A DNA stretch of 64,000 bases from JAVDCA01 sp963819385 (GTDB lineage: Bacteria > Pseudomonadota > Alphaproteobacteria > Rhizobiales > Xanthobacteraceae): the NCBI GenBank assembly GCA_963819385.1, contig CAWFVV010000001.1, positions 682,001 through 746,000 on the forward strand. Reading direction: 5' to 3'. Made by a program: the position numbers and the translations under genes. The notes beneath the pieces were generated by a model that was not told where the DNA came from, made no database searches, and saw only the letters and a list, made by a program, of their open reading frames with translations. Below, piece by piece: positions 48,917 through 57,293 of the stretch (positions are counted from its first letter, which is position 1; each line of letters starts with the position of its first letter).

Positions 48917-49927
48917 ATGCGACCAATGCGCGACGGTATTGGTTTTCCGGTGACGGCCGTCATCCTGGCCGGCATGATGGCTGCCGGCTTCGCGGTTCGC
49001 CCGGCGCTGACCCAGGGCACGGATTGGCCGACGCGGCCGATTACCCTGGTGGTGCCGTTTTCCGCCGGCGGATCGAGCGACGCGATCGGGCGCATCATCG
49101 CGGACGGCATCGGCACCAGCCTGCGGCAGACCGTGGTGGTCGAGAACGTCGCCGGCACCGGCGGTCTCCTCGGCGGCGCCCGCGTCTCCCGCGCGTCTCC
49201 TGACGGCTATCAGTTCGTGATCGGCAATGTCGGCACCTTTGCGCAGAGCCAATGGCTGTACAAGAAGCCACTCTACGACCCCGTGAAGGATTTTGCGCCG
49301 GTGGGGCTGCTGACCGACGAGAAGCTGGTCCTCGTCGCCCGCAACGATTTCCCGGCCGACGACCTGCCGCACTTCATCGCCTACGCCAAGGCGCACCAGG
49401 CGACGATCCAGTTCAGCTCCTCGGGGGTGGGCGGCTCCAACCACCTCGCCTGCATGCTGCTCAACTCGGCGATCGGCATCGAGGTCACGCACGTCCCGTA
49501 CCGCAACGTCGTGCAGGCGCTGCAGGACGTGATGGCGGGCCGGATCGACTACGATTGCGTGAGCCTGCCGCTGGCGCTGCCGCAGATCGCCGCCAAGACC
49601 GTCAAGGCGATCGCGATCCTGAGCAAGCAGCGCTCGTCGATCCTGCCGGATCTCGCGTCCGCGGACGAGCAGGGGCTGGCGGGCTTCGACATTCCGAGCT
49701 GGTATGCGCTCTTCCTGCCCGCGCGCACGCCGCAGCCGATCGTGCAGAAGCTCAACCGCGCGACGGTCGCGGCGCTGGATATGCCCGCCGTCGCGCAGCG
49801 GCTCAAGCAGGTCGGCGGCGAGGCGGTTGCGCCCGAGCGTCGCTCGCCCGATTATCTCGCGACGTTCCTGGCGGCCGAGATCAAGAAGTGGGAAGGGCCG
49901 ATCAAGGCGAGCGGGATTTCGTTCTGA
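48917..49927 (+). CDS. Bug-family tripartite tricarboxylate transporter substrate-binding protein
   Basis: 336 aa with a signal peptide (about residues 1-33, VTAVILAGMMAAGFAVRPALT). Mature start DWPTRPITLVVPFSAGGSSD, then VVENVAGTGGLLG, ASPDGYQFVIGNVG, YDPVKDFAPVGLL and VPYRNVVQALQDVMAGRIDY. It is a periplasmic receptor for an organic acid. It shares an intergenic region with the divergent LLM monooxygenase and precedes a TauD-type dioxygenase, separated by a family-B repeat. It is a distant paralogue of 13595-14560. Confidence 0.92.
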   Translation: MRPMRDGIGFPVTAVILAGMMAAGFAVRPALTQGTDWPTRPITLVVPFSAGGSSDAIGRIIADGIGTSLRQTVVVENVAGTGGLLGGARVSRASPDGYQFVIGNVGTFAQSQWLYKKPLYDPVKDFAPVGLLTDEKLVLVARNDFPADDLPHFIAYAKAHQATIQFSSSGVGGSNHLACMLLNSAIGIEVTHVPYRNVVQALQDVMAGRIDYDCVSLPLALPQIAAKTVKAIAILSKQRSSILPDLASADEQGLAGFDIPSWYALFLPARTPQPIVQKLNRATVAALDMPAVAQRLKQVGGEAVAPERRSPDYLATFLAAEIKKWEGPIKASGISF

Positions 49928-49975
49928 CGCATATCCCGGCGAAGTGGACGCCGGTTCGCCGACAAGGATATGCGC
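49927..49975. repeat. Rhizobial palindromic repeat (family B), short form
   Basis: Arms ACGCATATCC (49927-49936) and GGATATGCGC (49966-49975), with inner GTGGACGCCGGTTCGCCGAC. It begins at the Bug gene stop codon. Confidence 0.7.
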
Positions 49976-50009
49976 AAGTCAAAGAGATTAGAGCAAGTTA
50001 GGAACGGAC

Positions 50010-50897
50010 ATGCTCTCATCGACCGACGGAGCCGTCATGACGCTGGCCATCAGGAACCTCGATGCGCCGCTCGGCGCGGAAGTGTCGGGGGTCGATCTTG
50101 CGGGTTCGATATCGTCGAGCGACGTCGCCGCGATCGAGGGCGCCTGGCGCGATCGGCTCGTCCTCGTGTTCCACGGCCAGTCGCTGTCGGACCCGCAACT
50201 GATCGCGTTCAGCAGGAACTTCGGCGAGCTCGATCCGCCGGGGCCAAATCCGTACGGCGCGCCGTTCCTCAAGGATCACCCCGAGCTCAACGTGATCTCG
50301 AACGTGGTCGAGGACGGCAAGCCGATCGGCAACCTCGGCGACGGCGAGGCGGTGTGGCACGCCGATATGACCTACGTGGACGTGCCGCCCAAGGCCGCGA
50401 TGCTGCACGCGCTCGAAGTGCCGCCGCCCGCGGCCGGCGGCAACACCTATTTCGCCAACATGTTCGCGGCCTACGCGGCGTTGCCGGCGGATTTGAAACG
50501 CGCGGCGGACGGCAAGGTCGCGGTGCACGATGCTTCGACCAACAGCGCCGGCATGCTGCGCAAGGGCTACAGCCGTGTCACCGACGTGCGCGAGACGGTC
50601 GGCGCGCATCATCCGCTGGTGCGCACCGACCCCGCGACCGGCCGCAAGGCGCTGTTTCTCGGGCGGCGGCCGAACGCCTATGTGCTCGGCCTCGCGCCAG
50701 AGGAGAGCGAAGCGCTGCTCGACGCACTGTGGGCGCATGCGACGCAGCCGCGCTTCGCGCTGTGCCACGAATGGAAGGTCGGCGACCTGCTGATGTGGAA
50801 TAACCTGTCCGTGCTGCATCGGCGCGATCCGTTCGACCCGCAGATGCGACGCGTGATGCACCGCAGCCAGATCAAGGGGAATGAGCGGATCCACTGA
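50010..50897 (+). CDS. TauD/TfdA-family Fe(II)/2-oxoglutarate dioxygenase
   Basis: 295 aa from ATG 50010; ATG 50037 (MTLAIRNLDAPLGAEVSG) is an alternative that fits the usual family start better. Iron ligands: His-x-Asp in AVWHADMTYVD, and the distal His near LSVLHRRDPFDP. The 2-oxoglutarate arginine is in VMHRSQIKG. The family oxidises taurine, 2,4-D, sulfonates, carnitine-like and other acids. In this cluster it could act on the ligand of the preceding Bug receptor, which is inference. Confidence 0.9.
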   Translation: MLSSTDGAVMTLAIRNLDAPLGAEVSGVDLAGSISSSDVAAIEGAWRDRLVLVFHGQSLSDPQLIAFSRNFGELDPPGPNPYGAPFLKDHPELNVISNVVEDGKPIGNLGDGEAVWHADMTYVDVPPKAAMLHALEVPPPAAGGNTYFANMFAAYAALPADLKRAADGKVAVHDASTNSAGMLRKGYSRVTDVRETVGAHHPLVRTDPATGRKALFLGRRPNAYVLGLAPEESEALLDALWAHATQPRFALCHEWKVGDLLMWNNLSVLHRRDPFDPQMRRVMHRSQIKGNERIH

Positions 50898-50962
50898 GGG
50901 ATCGTGGGCCCGCATCGTGCCGGCCAGCCAGCCGGGGGGCCGGCAGGGCTGCCCTGATTTGC

Positions 50963-50974
50963 GTGCATATGCAC
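50963..50974. promoter_or_regulatory. Perfect palindrome GTGCATATGCAC, candidate operator
   Basis: A 12-bp perfect palindrome in an A/T-richer patch, with a second CATATG at 50991. It is 71 bp before the PanE-like gene start. It may be a regulator site (MarR- or GntR-like half-sites are similar), but no regulator is adjacent. Confidence 0.35.
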
Positions 50975-51044
50975 ATAATGGAATTGATGGCATATGTAGG
51001 CGGGCGGACGGCGAGGAGCCGTCTCCCGACGCAGGAGAGATCAC

Positions 51045-51968
51045 GTGCGCATTCTGGTCGTAGGAGCCGGCTCGACCGGCGGATATTTCGGCGGGCGTCT
51101 GGCGCAGGCCGGGCGCGACGTGACCTTCCTGGTGCGGCCCGCGCGGGCCGCGGCGTTGCGCGACAAGGGGCTGCGCATCGTGAGCCCGCATGGCGACGTG
51201 ACGCTCGCGCCCAAGCTCGTCACCGCGGACGCCATCAAGCAGACGTTCGACGCCGTGCTGCTGACCGTGAAGGCGTTCTCGCTCGAGGCGGCGCTCGACG
51301 ACATGGCGGCCGCGGTCGGCCGCGAGACCATGATCCTGCCGGTGCTCAACGGCATGCGGCATGTCGACCGGCTGGTGGCGCGCTTCGGCGCGCCGGCGGT
51401 CGCGGGCTGCGTCTGCAAGGTGGCGACGATCGTCGATGCCGAGGGCCGGATCGTGCAGCTCAGCCGCCTGCAGGACCTCGCCTACGGCGAGATGGACGGC
51501 ACCCGCTCGGCCCGCATGGAACGGCTCGACGCCGCGGCGCAGGGCGCCGGCTTCAACGCGCGCCTGTCGGCCGACATCCAGGCCGACATGTGGGAGAAGT
51601 GGGACATGCTCGCGGCGCTCGGCGCCATCACGTGCCTGATGCGCGGCAATGTCGGCGAGGTGAACGCCGCGCCGGGCGGGACGGCGTTCGCCACTGGTGT
51701 GATCGATGAGATCGTCGCCGTGGTTACGGCCGAAGGTCATGCGCCGCGGCCGGCGTTCCTCGCGGAGGCGCGCAAATCGCTGACCGATCCGGCCTCGACC
51801 GGCACCTCGTCCATGTTCCGTGATCTGCAGCAGGGCCGGCCGATCGAGGCCGAGCAGATCGTCGGCGACATGCTGGCGCGCGGCGCGCGCCATCAGCTGG
51901 CGACGCCGCTACTCGCGGCCGCCTTCGCGCATCTGAGCATCTACCAGAAGCAGATCGCGAAACGCTGA
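51045..51968 (+). CDS. 2-dehydropantoate 2-reductase family (PanE/ApbA) oxidoreductase
   Basis: 307 aa from GTG 51045, with AGGAGAG upstream. Rossmann motif ILVVGAGSTGGYFGGRL (3-19), LTVKAFSLEAAL with the family Lys, LPVLNGMRHVD with Asn-Gly, and the C-terminal helical domain with DMWEKWDMLAALGAITCLM. The true PanE substrate is ketopantoate. In catabolic clusters PanE paralogues often reduce other 2-keto acids, and the setting between a dioxygenase and a VOC dioxygenase suggests the latter. Confidence 0.88.
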   Translation: MRILVVGAGSTGGYFGGRLAQAGRDVTFLVRPARAAALRDKGLRIVSPHGDVTLAPKLVTADAIKQTFDAVLLTVKAFSLEAALDDMAAAVGRETMILPVLNGMRHVDRLVARFGAPAVAGCVCKVATIVDAEGRIVQLSRLQDLAYGEMDGTRSARMERLDAAAQGAGFNARLSADIQADMWEKWDMLAALGAITCLMRGNVGEVNAAPGGTAFATGVIDEIVAVVTAEGHAPRPAFLAEARKSLTDPASTGTSSMFRDLQQGRPIEAEQIVGDMLARGARHQLATPLLAAAFAHLSIYQKQIAKR

Positions 51969-52049
51969 GGTGAGGATCGGCACCATTGTGACGGGGTTTC
52001 GGCACATTACATCTGGCGCGGAGCAATTCATTCGATCGAGGAGGGCCCG

Positions 52050-52991
52050 GTGTCAGGCATCCATCACATCACGGCGATCGCCGGCAAGGCGCCGCGCAAC
52101 GTCGACTTCTACGTGCGCGCGCTCGGCCTGCGGCTGGTGAAGAAGACCGTCAATTTCGACGATCCGGGCACCTACCATCTCTATTACGGCGACGAGACGG
52201 GGCGGCCCGGAACCATCCTGACCTTCTTTCCGTGGGAGCATGCGGCGCCGGGGCGAAACGGCAGCGGGCTGGCGGAAGAGACCGCATTTCGGGTGCCGCG
52301 CGAATCCATCGGCTACTGGACCCACCGCCTGATGGAGCATGGCGCGGCGCCCGCCGCGCCGGAGCGCCGCTTCGACGAGCCGGTGCTGCCGTTCGCCGAT
52401 CCGGACGGCCTGCGCCTCGCCCTGGTCGGCGTTGCGGACGCGTCGGAGCCCGCATGGCAAGGCGGCGTCGTTCCGGCAGAGCATACGATCCGCGGATTTC
52501 ACGGCGTGACCCTGATGCTCGACAAGGCGGCGCCGACCGGCGCGGTCCTCACGGACGTGCTCGGCTTTGCGGAGGCCGGGCGCGAAGGCCGCTTCGTGCG
52601 CTACACGGCCCACCAGACGGATCCGGGCGCGACCGTCACGATCCGCGAGACCGGAGGGTTCTTGCCGGGACGCCAGGGCCGCGGCTCGGTGCATCACATC
52701 GCGTTCCGCGCCACCGACGACGCGCAGCAGGCCGCGATGGCCAAGAAGGTGCGCGAGACGCATGGCCTGCGGCCGACCGAGCAACGCGACCGCAATTACT
52801 TCCGCTCGGTATACTTCCGCGAGCCCGGCGGCATCCTGTTCGAGATCGCGACGGACGCGCCGGGGTTCGCGGTGGACGAGCCGGTCGCGAGCCTCGGGCG
52901 CGCGCTCAAGCTGCCGCCGTTCCTGGAAGCGCGCCGGCGCGAGATCGAGGCGGCGCTGCCGCCGATCGACGCCGCTGAGCGGGCCGCGTGA
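52050..52991 (+). CDS. Ring-cleaving dioxygenase of the VOC superfamily (MhqO-like)
   Basis: 313 aa. Two VOC modules: first GIHHITAIAGKAPRNVDFYV with the metal His, second RGFHGVTLMLDKAAPTG and SVHHIAFRATDDAQQ, with the Glu ligand in REPGGILFEIATD. The family includes MhqO/MhqA/YkcA-type proteins that open hydroquinones. The GGRP-like GDETGRPGTILTFFPW is characteristic. The gene ends in overlap with an MhqD-like hydrolase, the same pairing as in the mhq operon of Bacillus. Confidence 0.88.
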   Translation: MSGIHHITAIAGKAPRNVDFYVRALGLRLVKKTVNFDDPGTYHLYYGDETGRPGTILTFFPWEHAAPGRNGSGLAEETAFRVPRESIGYWTHRLMEHGAAPAAPERRFDEPVLPFADPDGLRLALVGVADASEPAWQGGVVPAEHTIRGFHGVTLMLDKAAPTGAVLTDVLGFAEAGREGRFVRYTAHQTDPGATVTIRETGGFLPGRQGRGSVHHIAFRATDDAQQAAMAKKVRETHGLRPTEQRDRNYFRSVYFREPGGILFEIATDAPGFAVDEPVASLGRALKLPPFLEARRREIEAALPPIDAAERAA

Positions 52992-53641
52992 TGGCCGACC
53001 TCGCCTTCGTGCATCGCTTCGAGCCCGGCACGGGATCGCGGCCGCTGCTCCTCTTGCACGGCACCGGCGGCGACGAGAACGACCTTGTCCCGCTCGGCCG
53101 GATGGTCGCGCCCGATGCGCCGCTGCTGTCGCCGCGCGGAAAAGTGCTCGAGCGCGGCGCGCCGCGTTTCTTCCGACGGCTCGCCGAAGGCGTGTTCGAC
53201 GAAGCGGACGTGCACGCACGTGCCCACGAGCTTGCGGATTTCATCGCGGCGGCGCGCGCGGCTTACGATCTCGCACCGCCGGTCGCGCTGGGCTACTCGA
53301 ACGGCGCGAATATCGCGGCCGCGGTGCTGCTGCTGCGCCCCGAGGCGCTCGACGGCGCGATCCTGCTGCGCGCCATGGTGCCGCTCGAGAACCCAGAGCT
53401 TGAGAACCCACGCGCGGCGGGCGGTCTTGCGGGAAAATCGGCGCTGATTGTCTCCGGCGCGGACGACCCGATCGCGCCGCCCGCCAGCGGGGCGCGGCTC
53501 AAGGCGATGCTCGAGCAGGCCGGCGCGCGCGTCGATCACCGCATTCTGGCGGCCGGCCACCAGCTCTCGCAGGCTGACGTGCGGCTCGCGCGCGAGTGGC
53601 TGGAAACGAAAAAGACGACACCAATGACGGTGTCGCCTTAA
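52991..53641 (+). CDS. Alpha/beta hydrolase (phospholipase/carboxylesterase family, MhqD-like)
   Basis: 216 aa from ATG 52991, overlapping the preceding stop by one base (TGATG). Oxyanion region LLLHGTGGDENDLVPLGR, nucleophile Ser103 in LGYSNGANIAAA, Asp in VSGADDPIAP and His in AAGHQLSQADV complete the triad. The family is close to carboxylesterase YpfH/MhqD. Translational coupling with the ring-cleaving dioxygenase suggests it hydrolyses the cleavage product or related esters. The last codons overlap a minus-strand terminator. Confidence 0.88.
   Translation: MADLAFVHRFEPGTGSRPLLLLHGTGGDENDLVPLGRMVAPDAPLLSPRGKVLERGAPRFFRRLAEGVFDEADVHARAHELADFIAAARAAYDLAPPVALGYSNGANIAAAVLLLRPEALDGAILLRAMVPLENPELENPRAAGGLAGKSALIVSGADDPIAPPASGARLKAMLEQAGARVDHRILAAGHQLSQADVRLAREWLETKKTTPMTVSP
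53609..53637 (-). terminator. Intrinsic terminator of the minus-strand secreted-protein gene, inside the hydrolase 3' end
   Basis: On the minus strand GGCGACACC (53637-53629), loop GTCATT, GGTGTCGTC (53622-53614), then five T (53613-53609). It terminates the gene 53692-54045. The same bases encode the last residues and stop of the hydrolase on the plus strand. Confidence 0.65.
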
Positions 53642-53691
53642 CGACGAACGCAGGGCGAGCGCGCAGCTGGCTTCGCTGCGGGCTCCGCCGA

Positions 53692-54045
53692 TTACTGCCG
53701 CTTCCAGACCTCGCTGCCCATCGCGGTGCCGCCCGCATAGGTCCAGACGCCTTTCCAGTTTCCGCCGTCCTCAGCGTAGAGGGCGAGCCCGGTGTTGTCG
53801 CCGGAGCGATAAGTGATGGCCATGAAATTCTGGTCGCCGATCGCCGTGCCCTCGTATTTGGTGCCGCCGATGTCCCAGACGACGTGGAAAGTCTGGCCGG
53901 TCTTGGTAACCTCCGCGGTCCCTTGATATGCGCCGCTGCCGCCGGGGTTGCTGCCTTCGATTTTGTAGCTACCGACCGGATCAGCCGCGAGCGCGGTCGT
54001 GACCGCACCGCAAAGCATCGCAAAGGCAATAAAAAATGATCGCAT
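53692..54045 (-). CDS. Small exported protein of unknown function
   Basis: 117 aa from ATG 54045, with a signal peptide MRSFFIAFAMLCGAVTTALA cut before ADPVG. The mature part is a ~95-residue beta-rich domain (SYKIEGSNPGG, YQGTAEVTKTGQTFHVVWDI, GTKYEGTAIGDQNFMAITY, GGNWKGVWTYAGGTAMGSE). It resembles short secreted proteins common in Bradyrhizobium genomes; I know no function. An upstream in-frame ATG (54093) would put 16 extra residues before the signal peptide. It has its own terminator at 53609-53637. Confidence 0.75.
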   Translation of the reverse strand: MRSFFIAFAMLCGAVTTALAADPVGSYKIEGSNPGGSGAYQGTAEVTKTGQTFHVVWDIGGTKYEGTAIGDQNFMAITYRSGDNTGLALYAEDGGNWKGVWTYAGGTAMGSEVWKRQ

Positions 54046-54178
54046 GGTTGTTCGCCCTCGTGTTGGAAGCCTGATTCTTCCGGCAGCCGGCACTCTACCT
54101 GACGGTCCTTCCTTCGCAACACGACTGAGGCGTTAGGGTTATTGGCGAGCGGCCGGCCGCGCGGCGTCCGAACGTCGG

Positions 54179-54865
54179 TCAGACCGACAGCGCAAAGTGC
54201 TCCATCAGGCTGCGGCGGCCGGCCGGCGTGATGTGCAGCGCGCGGCTGTCGCGGACGCGCTCGACCCATTTGAGCTCGAAGCAGCGTTGCGCGAGCGCGG
54301 CGCCGACCGCGCCGCCGATGTGCGGCCGGCGCTCGGTCCAATCGAGGCAGGGACGGCAGAAGACGCGGCGCCGGGCACGCGCGGCCGACAGATCGACGCC
54401 GAGCTTCGCGAGGAACTGCAAGCCGGACGGCGTCACCTCGCCGGCTTCGTTGCCGAGCACGACGAGCTCGCGCTCCGTCAGGCAGTCGGCAAGGCCGACA
54501 CCGAGCGTGCCGGCGAAATGGTCGTAGCAGGTGCGGGCGTGCCGCATCGCCTCATCGAGCCGGGTCTTCGGCTGATAGCGCGGCGGCCCCTGCAGCGCGA
54601 CATTCATGATGCCTTCGAGCATCTGCGCGACCTGCGGTCCGGCGAGGCGGTAGTAGCGATGACGGCCCTGCTTCATGAGCGCGATCAATTGCGCGGCGTG
54701 CAGCTTGCCGAGGTGCCCGCTGGTGGTCTGCGGCGACACGCCGGCCACATGGGCAAGCTCGGTCGCGGTCAGCGCGCGGCCGCCGAGCAGGGCGCACAGC
54801 ATGCTGGCGCGGGCGGGATCGCCCACCAGCGCTGCGACTTCGGCGATCTGCGGCGCGTTCGACAT
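54179..54865 (-). CDS. ArsR-family winged-helix repressor with extended C-terminal domain
   Basis: 228 aa from ATG 54865 (MSNAPQIAEVAALVGDPARA). Winged helix in 1-95: ALTATELAHVAGVSPQTTSGHLGKLHAAQL and GRHRYYRLAG. The C-terminal ~130 residues contain ARTCYDHFAGTLGV and VFCRPCLDWTERRPHIGG, a conserved region of longer ArsR regulators whose ligand is not known to me; Cys and His there could bind a ligand or metal. It is divergent from the MFS gene (124 bp between starts), its likely target. Confidence 0.88.
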   Translation of the reverse strand: MSNAPQIAEVAALVGDPARASMLCALLGGRALTATELAHVAGVSPQTTSGHLGKLHAAQLIALMKQGRHRYYRLAGPQVAQMLEGIMNVALQGPPRYQPKTRLDEAMRHARTCYDHFAGTLGVGLADCLTERELVVLGNEAGEVTPSGLQFLAKLGVDLSAARARRRVFCRPCLDWTERRPHIGGAVGAALAQRCFELKWVERVRDSRALHITPAGRRSLMEHFALSV

Positions 54866-54989
54866 GCGCCAGAATATAGGTCCTCGGCACCGCGTTGCCA
54901 TGTGGAACGCTTCGTTCGTGACCGTAGCGTTCGCTCTGGCGGGCGCGGGCCATTGCGCCGATGTTAGCGGCCGACCCAAGGAGCGCCGC

Positions 54990-56246
54990 ATGGACATGGA
55001 CCGCACCCTCGCATCCGCCGAAAGGCCGCGCATCTTCTACGGCTGGCTCGTGGTCGCTGCCGGCTTCGCGGTGACCTTCGTCGGATTCGGCTGCGTCTAT
55101 TCGTTCAGCGCCTTCATCGAGCCGCTGCAGCGGGATTTCGGCGCCTCGCGCGGCTCGGTGTCGGTCGTCTTCTCGCTCGCGGCCTTTCTCTATTTCGGGC
55201 TCGGTGCCGTCAGCGGTCCGCTTGCCGATCGCTTCGGGTCGCGCCGGCTCGCGCTCTTCGGCATGATCCTGGTCGGCGCGAGCCTCGTGGCCGCGAGCGT
55301 CGCGCAGGGTCTCGGCCAGGTCTACGCCGTCTATGGGCTCGGCATCGGGATCGGCGTCGGGGCTTCCTACGTTCCGGCCATGGGCGCGACGCAACGCTGG
55401 TTCGTGCGCTACCGGGCGCTGGCCTCGGGCCTCGCGAGCAGCGGCATCGGCGCCGGCACGCTGCTGGTGCCGCCGCTCGCCTCGCTGCTGATCGCGCATC
55501 TGGGCTGGCGTGAGGCGTATCTGGCGCTGGGCGTGGGCGCGGCCCTCATCGGCGGCGCCATGGCGCTGCTGATCGAGAACGATCCGCGCCATCGCGGCAG
55601 CGCGCCCGACGGCGACGCCGTGCGGGTCGAGGTCGACATATCGCAGCCGGCCGCCGGCATGGCGATCGGCGATGCGGTCAGGTCGCGGACCTTCGTCCTG
55701 CTCTATGCGGCGTGCCTCGCCTGTGCGTTCGGCGTGTTCGTCCCCTTCGTGCACCTCGTACCCTATGCCACGGACCACGGCATGGCGCGCGCCGAAGCGG
55801 CGCTGCTGATGAGCGCGATCGGCGTCGGCAGCACGGTCGGCCGCTTCCTGCTCGGCGGCCTCGCCGACCGGCTCGGGCGCGAGCTCACGCTGGCGGCGAC
55901 CTTCGCCACCATGGCGATTGCGCTGGTCATCTGGCTCGTCTCGACCACGTTCTGGCCGCTGGCGCTGTTCGGATTCATCTTCGGCTCGGCCTACGGCGGC
56001 TGGGTCGCGCTGCTGCCGGCGGTCGTCATGGACTATTTCGGCGGCCGCAATGTCAGCGGCATCATCGGCATTCTCTACACCAGCGCCGGGATCGGAACGC
56101 TGATCGGCCCGAGCGCGGCGGGCTTCGCGTTCGACCTGAGCCACAGCTACACGGTGCCGATCCTGGTGAGCATCGGCGGCAACGTGATCGCGGCGGCGCT
56201 GATGCTGTTGGTCGCGCGTGAAGCGGGCCGTGATCCAACCCTGTAG
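54990..56246 (+). CDS. MFS transporter (oxalate/formate-antiporter-like, OFA family)
   Basis: 418 aa from ATG 54990, with AAGGAG upstream. Twelve hydrophobic segments; N-half motif GPLADRFGSRRLALFGM (MFS motif A) and its repeat GGLADRLGRELTLAAT. RIFYGWLVVAAGFAVTF at the start is typical of the YhjX/OFA and MCT-like group moving monocarboxylates. Controlled probably by the divergent ArsR. The stop codon TAG lies inside REP family A (56243-56337). Confidence 0.9.
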   Translation: MDMDRTLASAERPRIFYGWLVVAAGFAVTFVGFGCVYSFSAFIEPLQRDFGASRGSVSVVFSLAAFLYFGLGAVSGPLADRFGSRRLALFGMILVGASLVAASVAQGLGQVYAVYGLGIGIGVGASYVPAMGATQRWFVRYRALASGLASSGIGAGTLLVPPLASLLIAHLGWREAYLALGVGAALIGGAMALLIENDPRHRGSAPDGDAVRVEVDISQPAAGMAIGDAVRSRTFVLLYAACLACAFGVFVPFVHLVPYATDHGMARAEAALLMSAIGVGSTVGRFLLGGLADRLGRELTLAATFATMAIALVIWLVSTTFWPLALFGFIFGSAYGGWVALLPAVVMDYFGGRNVSGIIGILYTSAGIGTLIGPSAAGFAFDLSHSYTVPILVSIGGNVIAAALMLLVAREAGRDPTL

Positions 56247-56337
56247 CCCGCATGAGCGAAGCGATATGCGGGGCAAGCGATGACCGGATGTTTCGAAGAC
56301 GCAGTCCCCGGATTTCGCTTTGCTCAATCCGGCCTAC
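56243..56337. repeat. REP-like repeat family A, complete pair
   Basis: Left half TGTAGCCCGCATGAGCGAAG..ATGCGGGG and right half CCCCGGATTTCGC..CAATCCGGCCTAC. It is the most diverged of the three copies. It provides the TAG stop codon of the MFS gene. Confidence 0.75.
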
Positions 56338-56346
56338 GCCGCACCG

Positions 56347-56444
56347 CCGTCATTGCGAGCGAAGCGAAGCAATCTCGCTTCGCTTGCGCATGCGCTGGCG
56401 GGTCGCGATTGCTTCGTCGGCCTTCGGCCTCCTCGCAATGACGG
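56347..56444. repeat. Long inverted repeat CCGTCATTGCGAGCGAAGCG...CTCGCAATGACGG
   Basis: Outer arms CCGTCATTGCGAG and CTCGCAATGACGG, with inner GAAGCAATC / GATTGCTTC. This element is widespread in alphaproteobacterial genomes. It fills the gap between REP family A and the lexA stop codon (convergent genes). Confidence 0.75.
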
Positions 56445-56454
56445 CTCCACGCCC

Positions 56455-57159
56455 TCAATACTTCCGAAACAGCCCCACCATCTTGCCCTGGATCTTCACC
56501 CGGTTGGGCGGGAGGATGCGCACCTCGTAGGAGGCGTTGGCGGGCTCGAGCGCGATCGAGGCGCCGCGGCGGCGGAAGCGCTTCAGGGTTGCTTCCTCCT
56601 CGTCGATCAGCGCGACCACGATGTCGCCGGTGTCGGCCGCCTCGGTCTTCTTGATCAGCGCCATGTCGCCGTCGAGGATGCCGGCGTCGATCATCGAGTC
56701 GCCGCGCACCTCGAGGGCGAAATGCTCGCCGGTCGAGAGCAGGTCGGGCGGCATGTTGATGATCGCGCTCTTGGTCTGGATGGCTTCGATCGGCGTGCCG
56801 GCCGCGATGCGGCCCATGACGGGCACCGCGACCGGGCGGCCGCTGTCGTCCTCGCCGCTGGCGCGCACGCGCCCGAGATTGCCTTCGATCACGGCGGGCG
56901 TGAAGCCGCGCGCGCGGCCGCCATTGCCGATCCCGCCGCCCACGGTCTCGGGCAGCTTGATCACCTCGATGGCGCGCGCCCGGTTGGGCAGGCGGCGGAT
57001 GAAGCCGCGCTCCTCGAGGGCGGTGATGAGCCGGTGAATGCCTGACTTGGAACGCAGGTCGAGCGCGTCCTTCATCTCATCGAACGAGGGCGGCACGCCC
57101 GCCTCCTTGACGCGCTCGTGGATGAAACGGAGAAGCTCGAGTTGCTTGCGGGTCAGCAT
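56455..57159 (-). CDS. lexA: LexA repressor
   Basis: 234 aa, SOS master repressor. Winged helix at 1-65 (MLTRKQLELLRFIHERVKEA, SKSGIHRLITALEERGFI). The self-cleavage site is Ala120-Gly121 in GRIAAGTPIEA, with catalytic Ser155 (VRGDSMIDAGILDGD) and Lys193 (EATLKRF). The ~50-residue linker is longer than in E. coli, as usual for alphaproteobacteria. Its own promoter carries a GTTC-N7-GTTC box (57240-57254), so it is autoregulated. moeA lies upstream on the same strand. Confidence 0.98.
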   Translation of the reverse strand: MLTRKQLELLRFIHERVKEAGVPPSFDEMKDALDLRSKSGIHRLITALEERGFIRRLPNRARAIEVIKLPETVGGGIGNGGRARGFTPAVIEGNLGRVRASGEDDSGRPVAVPVMGRIAAGTPIEAIQTKSAIINMPPDLLSTGEHFALEVRGDSMIDAGILDGDMALIKKTEAADTGDIVVALIDEEEATLKRFRRRGASIALEPANASYEVRILPPNRVKIQGKMVGLFRKY

Positions 57160-57239
57160 GGGTCCCCTTTCCCCGGGCGAGTGGCGATCGTTGTTTGTCT
57201 ACCGATCGCCCATAAACAAATCATGAACGGACACTATCT

Positions 57240-57254
57240 GTTCGATATGTGTTC
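57240..57254. promoter_or_regulatory. LexA box GTTC-GATATGT-GTTC in the lexA promoter
   Basis: Two GTTC repeats spaced by seven bases in an AT-rich gap, 81-95 bp before the lexA start. It matches the alphaproteobacterial LexA consensus and supports reading the box at 2599-2613 as functional. Confidence 0.8.
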
Positions 57255-57293
57255 CGCAATCTTTTAATTCGAACGGCTGAGTTTATGCACTCG

